Below, one piece after another: positions 17,949-27,584 of a DNA stretch of 64,000 nucleotides. The stretch lies in contig NZ_CP042910.1 of the NCBI RefSeq assembly GCF_008298035.1, forward strand, positions 1,880,001 to 1,944,000, given 5' to 3'. A program made the translations under genes and the position numbers. The notes beneath the pieces are model-generated. The model was not told the DNA's origin. It saw only the letters and a program-made list of their open reading frames with translations, and did not search any database. Position 1 is the stretch's first letter. Each line of letters begins with the position of its first letter. Source of the DNA: Gimesia maris (GTDB lineage: Bacteria > Planctomycetota > Planctomycetia > Planctomycetales > Planctomycetaceae).

Positions 17949-19649
17949 TCAGCCGATGATATCCCGGCGATGTGAAACATAGTCCCAGACGACGTAGCGG
18001 TCCAGATCGCGGCCGGCAGTGAAGAAGACGCGACCCTGCGTCGCTTCTGCCAAACGATGGGCAAACTGAATATCTTCACTGGATTGAGACCAGCTGGGAA
18101 TCAGAAAGATGTTAATCGTGATGCCTTCGCGTTTGCATAAATGGGCTTCCCGCATCGTGGCAGCTTCGGTCTGTGGATCCGGCGGATAGAGCAGGTACAG
18201 TTGCTCGCCTTCAAAATGCGCAGTAGGTAGACCGTCAGTAATCAGAATGATCTGGCGGTTGGGTGTATCCTGAAGAGCGAGAAAATGTCTTGAGAGCTGC
18301 AGGGCATGTTGTATGTTCGTGAAGTGCGGTGGCACAATCTGCTCGCTGATATTTTCATCGCTCATGTCGACTTTCAGACGTACGACCGGATCAAATATGG
18401 TGACCGGTTTGGGCATCAACTCGACAATTTCTGCCGCCGTTCGCGGTTTGGCGAAGGTATACATCTCGATGAATTGCAGATAGTCGCCGGGGTATTCGCC
18501 TCGAATCAATGCTTCGAGCGCGAGGCCCATCTGCTTGACATTGACGTACTGACCTTCGTATCGCATCGACCCGCTCATGTCCATCAGCACGGTGGTGGCA
18601 CATTTTGGTGTGTTACGGGTTTTATGAATCACGAGGTCATCAGATTTCAAGCGAATAGGTAAGCCGGGACCATCGCGGAGAATCGCATTCGTGAAGGACT
18701 GGGTGATGTCCATGTTCGAAACGGAATCTCCGAACTCATATGGTTTGGTGGTGGGAAGTTCTACCGCTCCTTCGCCAACAACCGGGCCTGTGTGTCGTCC
18801 GGTACGTGATGCCTGCAGGTCACTGAAGATCTTTTCCAGAATGCGACTCTGAAACAGACGGTATGCTTTGGGAGTCAGGCGAAACTGACCTTTAGAAAAT
18901 TCGAGTCCCTGTTGATCGGCCATTTCCCGCATCAGGTCGCGGACCTGTTTCTGCAGAGCATTCAGCGTTTCCATGTCCCCGGGTTGTGTGAATTCGGACA
19001 GGGCTTCCATATCGATGATGGCGATCTGTGCGGTTTCGCGGGCTTCTTCGAGTTGCTTGAGCAGTTCGTCTATCTTCTCAAGCTCAGCTTTGATTTCCAG
19101 GGCTTCCGGAATCGTCATCGACGTTTGCCCGGTGAAGTAGTATTTGGATGCCAGCTCATCGATTTCGTATTTGTCGCCCAGGCGATCAACCAGTTGAACC
19201 AGGCCGCGGGCAAACGGACTGCTGTCATCTTCTGTTTTGTACCAGATCCGTTCCAGATCGTAGATCTGTTCTTCGCGGACCGCCTGTTGAAAGAAGTCCT
19301 TTAATCGACGTGGGGGCTGCATCTGTTTGGCATAATCACGATAAGAACGTCGGGCTTTTTTGCGGACGCTGTCAGTCTCATACGTTTCCAAGATTTTGCG
19401 TTTGCGCTCTTCCAACATGGCAACGAGCGCATCCAGGCTGGGTCCCAGACCTGCGATCTGGCTGGGATCCAGTTTGATGGCCCGTGCCAGTTCTTCCTCC
19501 GTCAATTCCCGCATGGAACCATAATACATCATGTGATTCAAAGCGGGAGATACCAGGTCGGGAGGGGGTTGCATCGGGTCGGGAATGCGTTTCGGGTCGT
19601 ACTTCTGGTACGTATGGATAATCCCGCCGGTCAGTCGTTTATCAGACAT
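17949..19649 (-). CDS. VWA-domain protein (chelatase/MoxR partner type)
   Basis: 566 residues. The N-terminal ~340 residues are helical and charged, with predicted coiled segments (ALEIKAELEKIDELLKQLEE). The C-terminal VWA domain carries a complete MIDAS: DMSGSM near residue 354 and ITDGLPT further on. It lies 53 bases downstream of a MoxR/chelatase-type AAA ATPase gene on the same strand, the common AAA+VWA pairing for metal insertion or protein-complex remodelling. No signal peptide. The client is unknown. Confidence 0.85.
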   Translation of the reverse strand: MSDKRLTGGIIHTYQKYDPKRIPDPMQPPPDLVSPALNHMMYYGSMRELTEEELARAIKLDPSQIAGLGPSLDALVAMLEERKRKILETYETDSVRKKARRSYRDYAKQMQPPRRLKDFFQQAVREEQIYDLERIWYKTEDDSSPFARGLVQLVDRLGDKYEIDELASKYYFTGQTSMTIPEALEIKAELEKIDELLKQLEEARETAQIAIIDMEALSEFTQPGDMETLNALQKQVRDLMREMADQQGLEFSKGQFRLTPKAYRLFQSRILEKIFSDLQASRTGRHTGPVVGEGAVELPTTKPYEFGDSVSNMDITQSFTNAILRDGPGLPIRLKSDDLVIHKTRNTPKCATTVLMDMSGSMRYEGQYVNVKQMGLALEALIRGEYPGDYLQFIEMYTFAKPRTAAEIVELMPKPVTIFDPVVRLKVDMSDENISEQIVPPHFTNIQHALQLSRHFLALQDTPNRQIILITDGLPTAHFEGEQLYLLYPPDPQTEAATMREAHLCKREGITINIFLIPSWSQSSEDIQFAHRLAEATQGRVFFTAGRDLDRYVVWDYVSHRRDIIG

Positions 19650-19702
19650 AGTCGTATCTCAATCTCTCTTGGGAGAGTTGTCGTAGAAGTCGAGTGTGAC
19701 GT

Positions 19703-21109
19703 TTATGTTTCATAGACAATGCGTCCATGATCCTGGGAACGCGAAATTTTACTATTGGCATACAGTCCCGCTAATACGAATTCGATGCAGGAGGCCCGGA
19801 TGGATTCGTCACCCGAAGCATTGACTTCGAATGCTTTGTCCCAGACAGGGGGAACCCGTTTCAGTCGTTCTGCGTACTGGGAGGAGGGGAGCATGTCACC
19901 GACTTCAATTTTGATGCCCTGGGCAAAAATTTCGCCGATCTCTGCCAAGCCATGTTCGACGATGTATTCCTGGAAGACATCCTGAATTGCTTTGGCGATG
20001 ATGGCATCAAGAACCTGACGTTCGGACATCTGGTTGGCGCCCATCAGATCGAGTTCCAGTTTTCCCAATGAAGAAGAATAGAGGTGTCCCAGGTCGCTGA
20101 TGCGGGGGACCGCCGGTTTTTCATTGAGCACGGCACCTCGTCTGCGGGCGGCAGCAACCATCATTCGATAATTGGCAATACTGAAGCGGGCACTCACACC
20201 CGAGTCGTGATCAACGTATTTCGATGCCCGGGCGGCGACGGTAATCTGCTCGATAATTTCCCGCATGAAATAGGGAACCACGACGGGGACTTGGCCTTCC
20301 AGTTCCACGCTGGCTTCCTGCTCCATAATTTCAATTCCCAGGCTGCGATCACGGGGATAGTGAGTATGGATGACCGAGCCGATCCGGTCTTTCAACTGCG
20401 GGATGACTTTTCCACTACGGTTGAATGTTGATGGATTGGATGAAAACAGAATCAGCATGTCGAGGTCGAAGCGGATGGGGTAGCCGCGAATCTGCACGTC
20501 CCGTTCTTCCAGAATATTAAACAGACCCACCTGTACGAGTTCATCCAGTTCGGGAAGTTCGTTCATGGCAAAGATGCCGCGATGCATGCGGGGAATCAGG
20601 CCGAAGTGCAGCGCACTTTCTGCAGACATACTTTCGCCGTGCGCCAGTTTGGCCGGGTCGATTTCACCAATCACATCGGCGAATTTCGTACCTGGAGCGA
20701 GACGCTCTGCGTAGCGGTCTTCTCGAGACCACCAGGCGATGGGGACCTCGTGTTCAGGGGTATTCGCGATACACTTTTTCCCGATACTGGTGATCGGCTG
20801 ATAGGGGTCGTCGTGGACCGGTGATTCCGGGATGTCCAGGTAGGGGATCTCCGGATCAAGAAATCGGATCAGTAATCGCATGATACGACTTTTCGCCTGC
20901 CCTTTTTCTCCCAGGAACAGCATGTCATGTTCTGACAGGAGTGCCAGGACAATATCGGGAATTACAGTATCATCATAGCCGACAATTCCGGGAAACAGTT
21001 CATCGCCGGTCTGCAGGGCCTGCATGAGATTATCATAAATTTCTCGTTTTACTGTTTTACTCTTCCAGCCGCTTTCTCGGAGTTCCGCCAGATTGGTGGG
21101 ACGATTCAT
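19703..21109 (-). CDS. MoxR/magnesium-chelatase-like AAA+ ATPase
   Basis: 468 residues. The Walker A motif is GEKGQAKS (67-74) and the Walker B-like strand is [11 protein letters not shown], followed by sensor-like [15 protein letters not shown]. These are features of the chelatase I/MoxR clade (ATP-driven rings). The next gene on the strand encodes a VWA protein, so a two-protein ATPase/adaptor machine is expected in the cytoplasm. An insertion between Walker A and B (residues about 85-165) contains [20 protein letters not shown]. Confidence 0.87.
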   Translation of the reverse strand: MNRPTNLAELRESGWKSKTVKREIYDNLMQALQTGDELFPGIVGYDDTVIPDIVLALLSEHDMLFLGEKGQAKSRIMRLLIRFLDPEIPYLDIPESPVHDDPYQPITSIGKKCIANTPEHEVPIAWWSREDRYAERLAPGTKFADVIGEIDPAKLAHGESMSAESALHFGLIPRMHRGIFAMNELPELDELVQVGLFNILEERDVQIRGYPIRFDLDMLILFSSNPSTFNRSGKVIPQLKDRIGSVIHTHYPRDRSLGIEIMEQEASVELEGQVPVVVPYFMREIIEQITVAARASKYVDHDSGVSARFSIANYRMMVAAARRRGAVLNEKPAVPRISDLGHLYSSSLGKLELDLMGANQMSERQVLDAIIAKAIQDVFQEYIVEHGLAEIGEIFAQGIKIEVGDMLPSSQYAERLKRVPPVWDKAFEVNASGDESIRASCIEFVLAGLYANSKISRSQDHGRIVYET

Positions 21110-21398
21110 AAAGTTATCTCATTCCAGTTTGGATTAGTATTGTCAAGTAGATAATGAGCTGGGCAGGTGTGATCGGATACCTGCAGTCTTCACTTAATCA
21201 TAGACAAAACAGGAGTCTCGACTATAGTGCAGTTGTTCATGATTGCCCGGAATCAGAAAAAAAGTATCGATGAATCAATTCGACACTTATGAATTTCTTC
21301 TGTCTGACCCGTACGGTTTGACCAGGATTGGTCTGCCCGCTTTACCTTGGATACATACTTTCGGTAAGATGAAGGACTTGATAATTTAATTTCAACAG

Positions 21399-21716
21399 AT
21401 GAAGGACACTGCGATTTACTGTCAGATGCTGCTTAACGGAGGAGAGTTCAAGGGCAAACGTTATTTAAGCGAAAACGAGTTTAAAGCATCGACAACGCGA
21501 CAGACGCCTGAAGCAGTTAAGCAAAGCTACGGACTGGGGCTGGCAGTCGGACCAGACTGGTTTGGACATGGTGGTGCGCACGCCACGAATATGGAAATTC
21601 GACCTGCAGACGGGCTCGTTACCATCTGGATGGTGCAGCATGGTGGATTTCCCGGAAAAGGAAAAGAAGCTCAGCGTGCCTTCAAAAACTGGGCACGCCA
21701 GAAATATGGAAAGTGA
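21399..21716 (+). pseudogene. C-terminal remnant of a beta-lactamase-family serine hydrolase
   Basis: 105 residues matching only the C-terminal part of class C beta-lactamase/esterase-like proteins: IYCQMLLNGGEFKGKRYLS, then YGLGLAVGPDWFGHGGAHAT and TIWMVQHGGFPGKG. The HGG motif is present, but the N-terminal SxxK and YxN parts are absent, and nothing like them is visible in the 289 bases upstream. The reading overlaps the start of the next gene. It is best read as the surviving 3' end of a deleted gene. A short functional protein is possible but unlikely. Confidence 0.65.
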
Positions 21717-22923
21717 GTCGCGGGTGAGTATCTATCAACGTTTTGGTGTGGAGTCGATTATTAACGCCTGTGGCAGCGTGACTCGACTGGGTGGCGCACC
21801 GATGCCTGAAGAAGTGCTGGAGGCATTTCGACAGGCGTCTGAAGTCTCTGTTTCGCTAGAGCAGTTGCAGGCTGCAGCTTCACGTAAGATTGCCGAGCAT
21901 ACCGGTACGGAGGCCGGTCTGGTGACCTCCGGTGCTGCGGGAGCGCTGACACTGGGAGCGGCTGCGGTACTGGCACGGCATGATTTGAGGCGGATGGAAC
22001 AACTGCCTCACTGTGACGGTTTTCCGCATGAGTTTATTATTGCGCGGGAACAGCGGAGCGGGTATGACCATGCAGTCAGGGCATCCGGGGCACGGCTGGT
22101 AGAAGTCGGTTTTAATGAAATTGTTTCGAATGCCGGAGTTCGACGCACGGAACCCTGGGAATATGCTGCTGCCATCAATGAGCAAACTGCGGGGATTGTC
22201 TATGTCCATGCAGCAAATTCACAGCCGGCGTTGAGTGAAGTTATCAAAGTCGCCCGGCAGCGGGGGATTCCGGTTCTCGTTGATGCAGCAGGAGAAGTGC
22301 CGCCACGCTCCAATCTGAAAGCAATTGCCGCTACGGGAGCCGACCTGATTGCCTTCAGTGGTGGAAAAGCAATTCGCGGTCCGCAGTCGACAGGTCTGTT
22401 ATGTGGAAAGCGGGAATTGATTTCTTCTGCAGCTTTGCAACTGCTTGATATGGACGATCACGGGCAGTTGTGGGATCCTCCGGCCGACCTGATTGATCTG
22501 ACAATGTTCGATGGTATTCCCCGGCACGGGATTGGACGCGCTCTGAAAGTTTCGAAAGAAGAGATTATTGCGTTGCTGACCGCATTAGAACTGTTTTCTT
22601 CCGGTGCCTACGATGCGCAGAACCAGGAGTACCGCCGTTGGCTGGAACAGATCGCAGGAGAGTTGGAACAGGCGAATGTGAATGCCGCCTGGTCTCTGGT
22701 AATACCGGAATGCAGTGAACGCTGGCCGCTGCTGGAGATTCAGATTGAAGAAGACAAAGTCGGAACAGCCTTTGATGTCTGCCGGAAATTGAGAGAGGGT
22801 ACGCCTGTGGTGTATGTAGGTCATGCCCGGTTGCATGAAGGCCTGCTGTCGGTCAACCCACTGTGTCTAAGATCAGATCAGGTCAGTCTGCTGGCACAAC
22901 GTTTATGTGAATTGCTGAAATAA
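21706..22923 (+). CDS. SelA-like PLP-dependent enzyme (aminotransferase class V fold)
   Basis: 405 residues from the ATG at 21706; a GTG at 21724 is an alternative. It shows the fold-type I PLP pattern of the SelA / D-glucosaminate-6-phosphate ammonia-lyase group: ACGSVTRLGGAPMPEEV near the start, VTSGAAGALTLGAAAVL, PVLVDAAGEVPP with the PLP-binding Asp, and AFSGGKAIRGPQSTG with the likely Schiff-base Lys221. No selenocysteine genes are nearby, so a sugar-amine or amino-acid lyase role is more likely than Sec-tRNA synthesis. The start lies inside the serine-hydrolase remnant. Confidence 0.85.
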   Translation: MESESRVSIYQRFGVESIINACGSVTRLGGAPMPEEVLEAFRQASEVSVSLEQLQAAASRKIAEHTGTEAGLVTSGAAGALTLGAAAVLARHDLRRMEQLPHCDGFPHEFIIAREQRSGYDHAVRASGARLVEVGFNEIVSNAGVRRTEPWEYAAAINEQTAGIVYVHAANSQPALSEVIKVARQRGIPVLVDAAGEVPPRSNLKAIAATGADLIAFSGGKAIRGPQSTGLLCGKRELISSAALQLLDMDDHGQLWDPPADLIDLTMFDGIPRHGIGRALKVSKEEIIALLTALELFSSGAYDAQNQEYRRWLEQIAGELEQANVNAAWSLVIPECSERWPLLEIQIEEDKVGTAFDVCRKLREGTPVVYVGHARLHEGLLSVNPLCLRSDQVSLLAQRLCELLK

Positions 22924-22939
22924 GGTTTTCTTGAACTGG

Positions 22940-24187
22940 TCAGGGGTGAGCGGTCTGATTCGCATACGGCCAGTGGGTGGGCTTGTAATCAATGGCCAGA
23001 TGAGGCGTTTCAATTCGTTTGCCGTCTGCTGCCAGACTATGCATGACGGCGTCCAGAATGCCGGTAGTCAGCAGCGTTCGCTCGACAGGATAGGCTGGTT
23101 CGCCTGTATGTATCATGTGTTCGATGGCCTGAAGCAGGTAGGCGAAATGACCGAACGGGGGCTTGAGTTCCAGTTTGAACCAGGTGGCCCGCGGTTTGTC
23201 TTCTCCTTTTAGTTTAACGGCGACAGCATAATGCCGACTGAGTCGATTTGCCATCGCGATCGTACTTTTTAAACCGTCCTGATGTTCCAGAAAATAGAAC
23301 GCACTGTCATCTTTCAGGATCTCCTCCCAGTCTCCTTTGGCGACATTCGGGATTACATCCAGCGCCGCCTGCAGCATGGCCCGATCCCATTTTCCCTTCC
23401 GTCCGGCTTTCCAGATCTGTTGGCCTTGCGCGGTTTCCACAGCGGTAACTCCCACAGGACCTTTGCGATGTTCAATTAAACATTGTTGGGCTTCCAGCGA
23501 ATGAAAGCCGTGGGCTTCAAAATTACCACGACCGATTGTCAGCACGGATTCAATTTCACAATTCTCGGGTAGCGTTAATCTCGGTTTGCGCCAGGCGACG
23601 GGCAGGGAAGAACCGGCCATCATGGGAAAATTCATTTTGAGTGACATATAGTACATGGCTTTGGCGTCCTCCCAGCGATAACCCATGTGTTTGTCATTAT
23701 ACACGGGAACCGACTTGCCATATTTCTTGAACGTGGCTGTGATTTCATCAAAGAACCGTTTACGGGGATACATGTGTTGTTTCGTGTCAGGTGTAAAAGG
23801 GTAGTTGCCATGTTCGCCGACAATCAGAACTCCTGCGACCTGGACCTGATCTGTTCCGAGCGTGATCGCTTCTTCAATCGTTCCTGCCAGAGGGAATTTG
23901 TATTTACGTGACAGGCTGCGGCTCATGTCCCTCGCCGGCACCTGATCGGTATAGAGTGCAGCCAGTTTTAAGTCAGGACCGACGCCTCCCTGTTGCTGGA
24001 AGCCTTCCAGGATTTTTCCGACCAGCACATCTGCATGCGAGTTCGGCGTGTATTCGGTCACTATAGCAGCAACTGGTAGCTTTGATCTTTTGGTGGTGCC
24101 AGCTGCAGGGACAGGTTGTGTCATCAACCAGGGGAGGGTGGCTGCGGAAGCCTGTTGCAACCAGGTGCGACGATTGATGAGACTCAT
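22940..24187 (-). CDS. Tat-exported conserved protein of unknown function
   Basis: 415 residues. The N-terminus has a Tat-like leader (NRRTWLQQASAATLPWL) ending near VPAAG. The mature part begins with a Rossmann-like strand/loop (VAAIVTEYTPNSHADVLVGKI) and has GVLIVGEHGNYPFTP, VYNDKHMGYRWEDAKAMYY and PMMAGSSLPVAWR. This is reminiscent of planctomycete exported proteins with an oxidoreductase-like N-domain, but no catalytic motif is certain. GAGGAG upstream of the ATG supports the start. It is convergent with the SelA-like gene, leaving a 16-base gap. Confidence 0.8.
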   Translation of the reverse strand: MSLINRRTWLQQASAATLPWLMTQPVPAAGTTKRSKLPVAAIVTEYTPNSHADVLVGKILEGFQQQGGVGPDLKLAALYTDQVPARDMSRSLSRKYKFPLAGTIEEAITLGTDQVQVAGVLIVGEHGNYPFTPDTKQHMYPRKRFFDEITATFKKYGKSVPVYNDKHMGYRWEDAKAMYYMSLKMNFPMMAGSSLPVAWRKPRLTLPENCEIESVLTIGRGNFEAHGFHSLEAQQCLIEHRKGPVGVTAVETAQGQQIWKAGRKGKWDRAMLQAALDVIPNVAKGDWEEILKDDSAFYFLEHQDGLKSTIAMANRLSRHYAVAVKLKGEDKPRATWFKLELKPPFGHFAYLLQAIEHMIHTGEPAYPVERTLLTTGILDAVMHSLAADGKRIETPHLAIDYKPTHWPYANQTAHP

Positions 24188-24374
24188 GTTTTTGCTCCTC
24201 TCGGGGTCATCCTGACTGGTGAATCACTCTGAGCATAAGTGAATGCAGGAAATATCAAGGATGGTTTATGTTAACTATGAAGGATTGCCTGCTTTTCTAC
24301 AAGTGTTTTTGGAGAAGCAGGCACAGTTACGGAGGTGAGAGCGTATTTCACGGGTGCTTCTCAAAAAAATAAGA

Positions 24375-24412
24375 TTGACATGCAAGAACGTACTGTTATA
24401 GTACTGTGTACT
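24375..24412 (+). promoter_or_regulatory. Promoter with overlapping operator of the GntR-ABC operon
   Basis: TTGACA (24375-24380) and TATAGT (24397-24402) are separated by 16 bases. The -10 lies inside an inverted repeat, GTACT-N5-AGTAC (24390-24404), and a third half-site, GTACT at 24408-24412, follows. This layout suggests autorepression by the GntR protein encoded 18 bases downstream. GAGGTGAG before the ATG at 24430 is its ribosome site. Confidence 0.65.
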
Positions 24413-24429
24413 CTTTGAGGTGAGTTTTT

Positions 24430-24852
24430 ATGCATATCCGAATCGAACGTGGTTCTTCAACGCCGATCTCACGGCAGATCATGGAGCAGATCCGGGCACA
24501 TTGCCTTTCCGGGACATTGCTGCCGGGAGACAGTCTGCCTTCCGTACGTAAGCTGGCATCGCGGCTGGGGGTGAATGTTAACACGGTGGTGCGCGTCTAT
24601 GAGCGACTGGCTGCCGAGTCTTTGGTGGAAATGAGGCATGGGGAAGGCACTTTTGTATTACCCCAGGCTGCCTTCTCCGAAAATCGACAGCAGATGGCGG
24701 AGCAGCGGGAGCAACTGGAACGGGAATTTTCAGCGGTGGTTCACCAGGGGTTACTGCTCGGACTCACCGCGGCTGAACTCCGAAAGCTGTTGACGACCTC
24801 GATTGCAGAGTCGAAACGGGAATTAAAAACAGAAGCAGCAACGCGTCAATAA
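24430..24852 (+). CDS. GntR-family (YtrA-type) transcriptional regulator
   Basis: 140 residues, the short YtrA form: an N-terminal winged helix (ISRQIMEQIRAHCLSGTLLP; PSVRKLASRLGVNVNTVVRVYERL) and only about 60 further residues, helical, with no ligand-binding domain of the larger GntR types. YtrA regulators usually repress ABC transporters encoded next to them, which is the arrangement here. The operator candidate overlaps its own promoter. Confidence 0.92.
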   Translation: MHIRIERGSSTPISRQIMEQIRAHCLSGTLLPGDSLPSVRKLASRLGVNVNTVVRVYERLAAESLVEMRHGEGTFVLPQAAFSENRQQMAEQREQLEREFSAVVHQGLLLGLTAAELRKLLTTSIAESKRELKTEAATRQ

Positions 24853-24897
24853 CACGAGACAGAATTGGGAAAGTCATCTATTTCACAGGAGTCGAAC

Positions 24898-25812
24898 GTG
24901 TCAGCAGCAGCCATCAAAATTGATCAGGTCCTAAAACAGTTTGGTAAGAATGTTGTATTGGAAGAAGTTTCACTGGAGATTCCCCGCGGCCAGACATTGG
25001 CGTTGCTGGGCAGAAATGGCGCTGGTAAGACGACGCTGATTCGCATGTTGCTGGGGTTACTCAAGCCGGATGCCGGTTCAATACAAGTGGATGGCTGCGA
25101 TCCCACAAGGGAAGCGATCGAGTTGCGGCGTCGCGTCGGCTATCTGGCGGAAGATCAGACGATGTATGGTTGGATGACGGCGGTGGAATTGTGTCATTTT
25201 CTGAATCCCTTTTATCCGGCCTGGAATCAGTCGCTGGCAGACGATTATCTGGAGCGGTTTGATATTCCCCGACATCAGCGGATTGAACGACTTTCCAAGG
25301 GGCAGAACGTCAAGCTGGGACTGACACTGGCGCTCGCGCATGAGCCGAATGTGGTGATTCTCGACGATCCCGCTCTGGGACTGGATACGATTGCCCGCAA
25401 AGAATTTAACCGTGATCTGATTGAACATCTGCAGGCAGCGGGTCGCACGGTACTGTTCAGCTCACATCTGCTGGATGAAGTCGAAGCAGTGGCTGATGCT
25501 GTCGCAATTCTGGATGGAGGAAGAATCATTCGACAGTCTGCGACGGAAACACTGCGGTCCGAGGTCAAACGTTTTGTACTGAATTCGGTGGAAATCGCAG
25601 GAGTCATGCCTCCTCCCGGATTACTGGATGTCCGAGTGTGGGAGTCACAGTTCGTTGTGACCGTCGACGGAGCGGAACGGTTCGTGGAACAGCTGAATTC
25701 ACTGGGTATCGAACATGAAATTGTGGAGTTGAGCCTGGATGAGATTTTTGAGTCGTTTGTGATTGGTCGTACGCAAGCCTGGCCCCAGGCGGGGATGCCC
25801 GTCGTTGTGTGA
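24898..25812 (+). CDS. ABC transporter ATP-binding protein
   Basis: 304 residues from a GTG start with AGGAG six bases upstream; a TTG at 24865 gives 11 extra residues but no such site. Walker A is GRNGAGKTT, the signature is LSKGQ (in ERLSKGQNVKLGL), Walker B is VVILDDPALGLD, and the H-loop is SSHLLDE. The C-terminal ~75 residues form a small extra domain typical of export-type ATPases. It pairs with the permease gene 43 bases downstream. Confidence 0.92.
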   Translation: MSAAAIKIDQVLKQFGKNVVLEEVSLEIPRGQTLALLGRNGAGKTTLIRMLLGLLKPDAGSIQVDGCDPTREAIELRRRVGYLAEDQTMYGWMTAVELCHFLNPFYPAWNQSLADDYLERFDIPRHQRIERLSKGQNVKLGLTLALAHEPNVVILDDPALGLDTIARKEFNRDLIEHLQAAGRTVLFSSHLLDEVEAVADAVAILDGGRIIRQSATETLRSEVKRFVLNSVEIAGVMPPPGLLDVRVWESQFVVTVDGAERFVEQLNSLGIEHEIVELSLDEIFESFVIGRTQAWPQAGMPVVV

Positions 25813-25855
25813 GCAATACTGCTGAAAAAGTGGGCTCGTTTCAAGGAACAGTCAG

Positions 25856-27505
25856 ATGGATTTAGTATTACAGTCTCTGGTCTGGAAAGAATGGCGGGAA
25901 CGCAGGCGGACCTTTTTTGTCTGTCTGGCGTGGATTCTGTGTGGTGTGGTCTATGTGACGATCTATGAATTGGTCTCAGGTTATCGCACCCCGGTCGCTC
26001 GTTTCGGTTCGATCTGTATGGTCTACAGTATGTTCATGACCGTGTTTCTTGCGATGCGGGTTTGTTTGAGCGAAGTCACGCAAGGAACTCTTCCGTTTAC
26101 TTCGTCCTTACCGGTATCTCTTTCGCGGGTGGCGGTTACAAGGCTGGTTGGGGGAATCATTGCTCTCGTGGGCCCCATCTTTCTGGGATCAATGATACTC
26201 GCTTTACTTCTGGCTTTGGGGATACTGGAGCAGGTTCCTCAGCGTCGAGATGGGTACCCTTCCGGTTTCTCCATTGGGGAACTCCCGAGTCTGACACCCG
26301 CGGCAGGCTTGATTTTGTTGGCAAAAGTTACCAGTGTCGCTTCCGTATCGGCGACTGCTTTATTTATGGTTCTAGTGCTGGCTGGTGCGCGACGACGACA
26401 AGAATCACACATCGGTTTCCTGGGAGCAGCGATTTCGTTTGCCTGGATTCTACCAACGGAAGCCCGCGTGATGTTATCCAGAGCGGGATTGTTTTACCTG
26501 GAAGACTGGATTGGTGTGCTGTTTCCCCAGTCGATGGTTATATATTATGGCTATGGAGATGGAGTCGGCAGTTTCAGTGATCTTGATATGTCAAATCGTA
26601 TCTGGTTGCCTTTGTGTTTGAATGTGCTGATACTATGCGGGCTGGGGTACTGGTTCACGCAGCGTTATGGAACGCGGAGTTTGGATCTCACAGGAAGAAA
26701 GAATCGTCGCTGGAGCTGGCCACCTTTCTTCTCGTGGATCTCGTTCCCGCATCGGGGACAATATTTTTCTCTAACCTGGATTAATTTGAGACAGTCAGTT
26801 CCATTAGCTTTGGCTGGACTCGCCTTAGCCTGTCTGATGTCGTTTGCGAATATTCTTACGAGTAGTTATACGGAAGGCGGAACGATACAGTTAACAGTTT
26901 ATAGTCTATCATCGGCAATGTGGATTATTGGAATACTCTGGGCGACGGTTGTCGGGTCGGGAATATTTGCCGCGGAGCTTACACCAGGACTGGGGCATTT
27001 CTGGATGTCTCGACCTCTCAAAATGAACCACTGGTTCTGGTTTAAATATCTGGTTGGGTTGTGTGCTGTACTGACCGTATTGGATGGTACTACCATTCTT
27101 CTCGGTTGGAACATGCTCTCCCGATCCCCATTGGATCCTTATATTAATAATCAGTATATCCATGACAGAAATCTGTTAAGCTGGTCGTATATCGCCTGTT
27201 TTCCTATTTTACATGCCATGATGTATTCTCTCGCTGTGTTGGGGGTTTGCTGGTGGAAAAAACCTGTACGGGGAGCCGTGATGGCGTTAGCGATATTTAT
27301 TATCAGTACCATGGTCATTGAATCTATTCCTGGAATCATGGAATTCGACCCGATGTATGTCTATAACAATCTGTTTACCGCTGAGAGTCAGGGTCAGTTT
27401 GATCTCTCAGGAAATCATTTTCCCCCGGTATTTGGTACGATTTCTGCAATCACGGTCTTAACCGCGTATCTCGCTTCACGAAAGGTTAAACAGCTGGAAT
27501 TCTGA
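25856..27505 (+). CDS. ABC transporter permease
   Basis: 549 residues with about 12 hydrophobic helices arranged as two halves (first half to about residue 270, second from about 310), separated by a basic loop (GRKNRRWSWPPF). No conserved ABC-2 domain motif is certain, but position and topology match the membrane part of the exporter whose ATPase is encoded just upstream. AAGGA precedes the ATG. Cargo unknown; relatives of the YtrA operon respond to cell-wall stress. Confidence 0.82.
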   Translation: MDLVLQSLVWKEWRERRRTFFVCLAWILCGVVYVTIYELVSGYRTPVARFGSICMVYSMFMTVFLAMRVCLSEVTQGTLPFTSSLPVSLSRVAVTRLVGGIIALVGPIFLGSMILALLLALGILEQVPQRRDGYPSGFSIGELPSLTPAAGLILLAKVTSVASVSATALFMVLVLAGARRRQESHIGFLGAAISFAWILPTEARVMLSRAGLFYLEDWIGVLFPQSMVIYYGYGDGVGSFSDLDMSNRIWLPLCLNVLILCGLGYWFTQRYGTRSLDLTGRKNRRWSWPPFFSWISFPHRGQYFSLTWINLRQSVPLALAGLALACLMSFANILTSSYTEGGTIQLTVYSLSSAMWIIGILWATVVGSGIFAAELTPGLGHFWMSRPLKMNHWFWFKYLVGLCAVLTVLDGTTILLGWNMLSRSPLDPYINNQYIHDRNLLSWSYIACFPILHAMMYSLAVLGVCWWKKPVRGAVMALAIFIISTMVIESIPGIMEFDPMYVYNNLFTAESQGQFDLSGNHFPPVFGTISAITVLTAYLASRKVKQLEF

Positions 27506-27584
27506 ATGTTGTTTTAGAGTTCGGTAAGCGGTTGCTGAAAGTGCATATCTTTTCTTCAGACTGTTCAGCTGATAGAATTCAGGT

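Noticed and set aside
17882..18079. 65-codon minus-strand frame at the end of the VWA gene
   Set aside because: It overlaps the VWA coding sequence in another frame on the same strand and has no start signal.
21706..22923. Selenocysteine synthase (selA) proper
   Set aside because: The fold matches, but no selB, selD or Sec-tRNA gene is nearby and the protein is shorter than SelA; a related PLP lyase is more likely.
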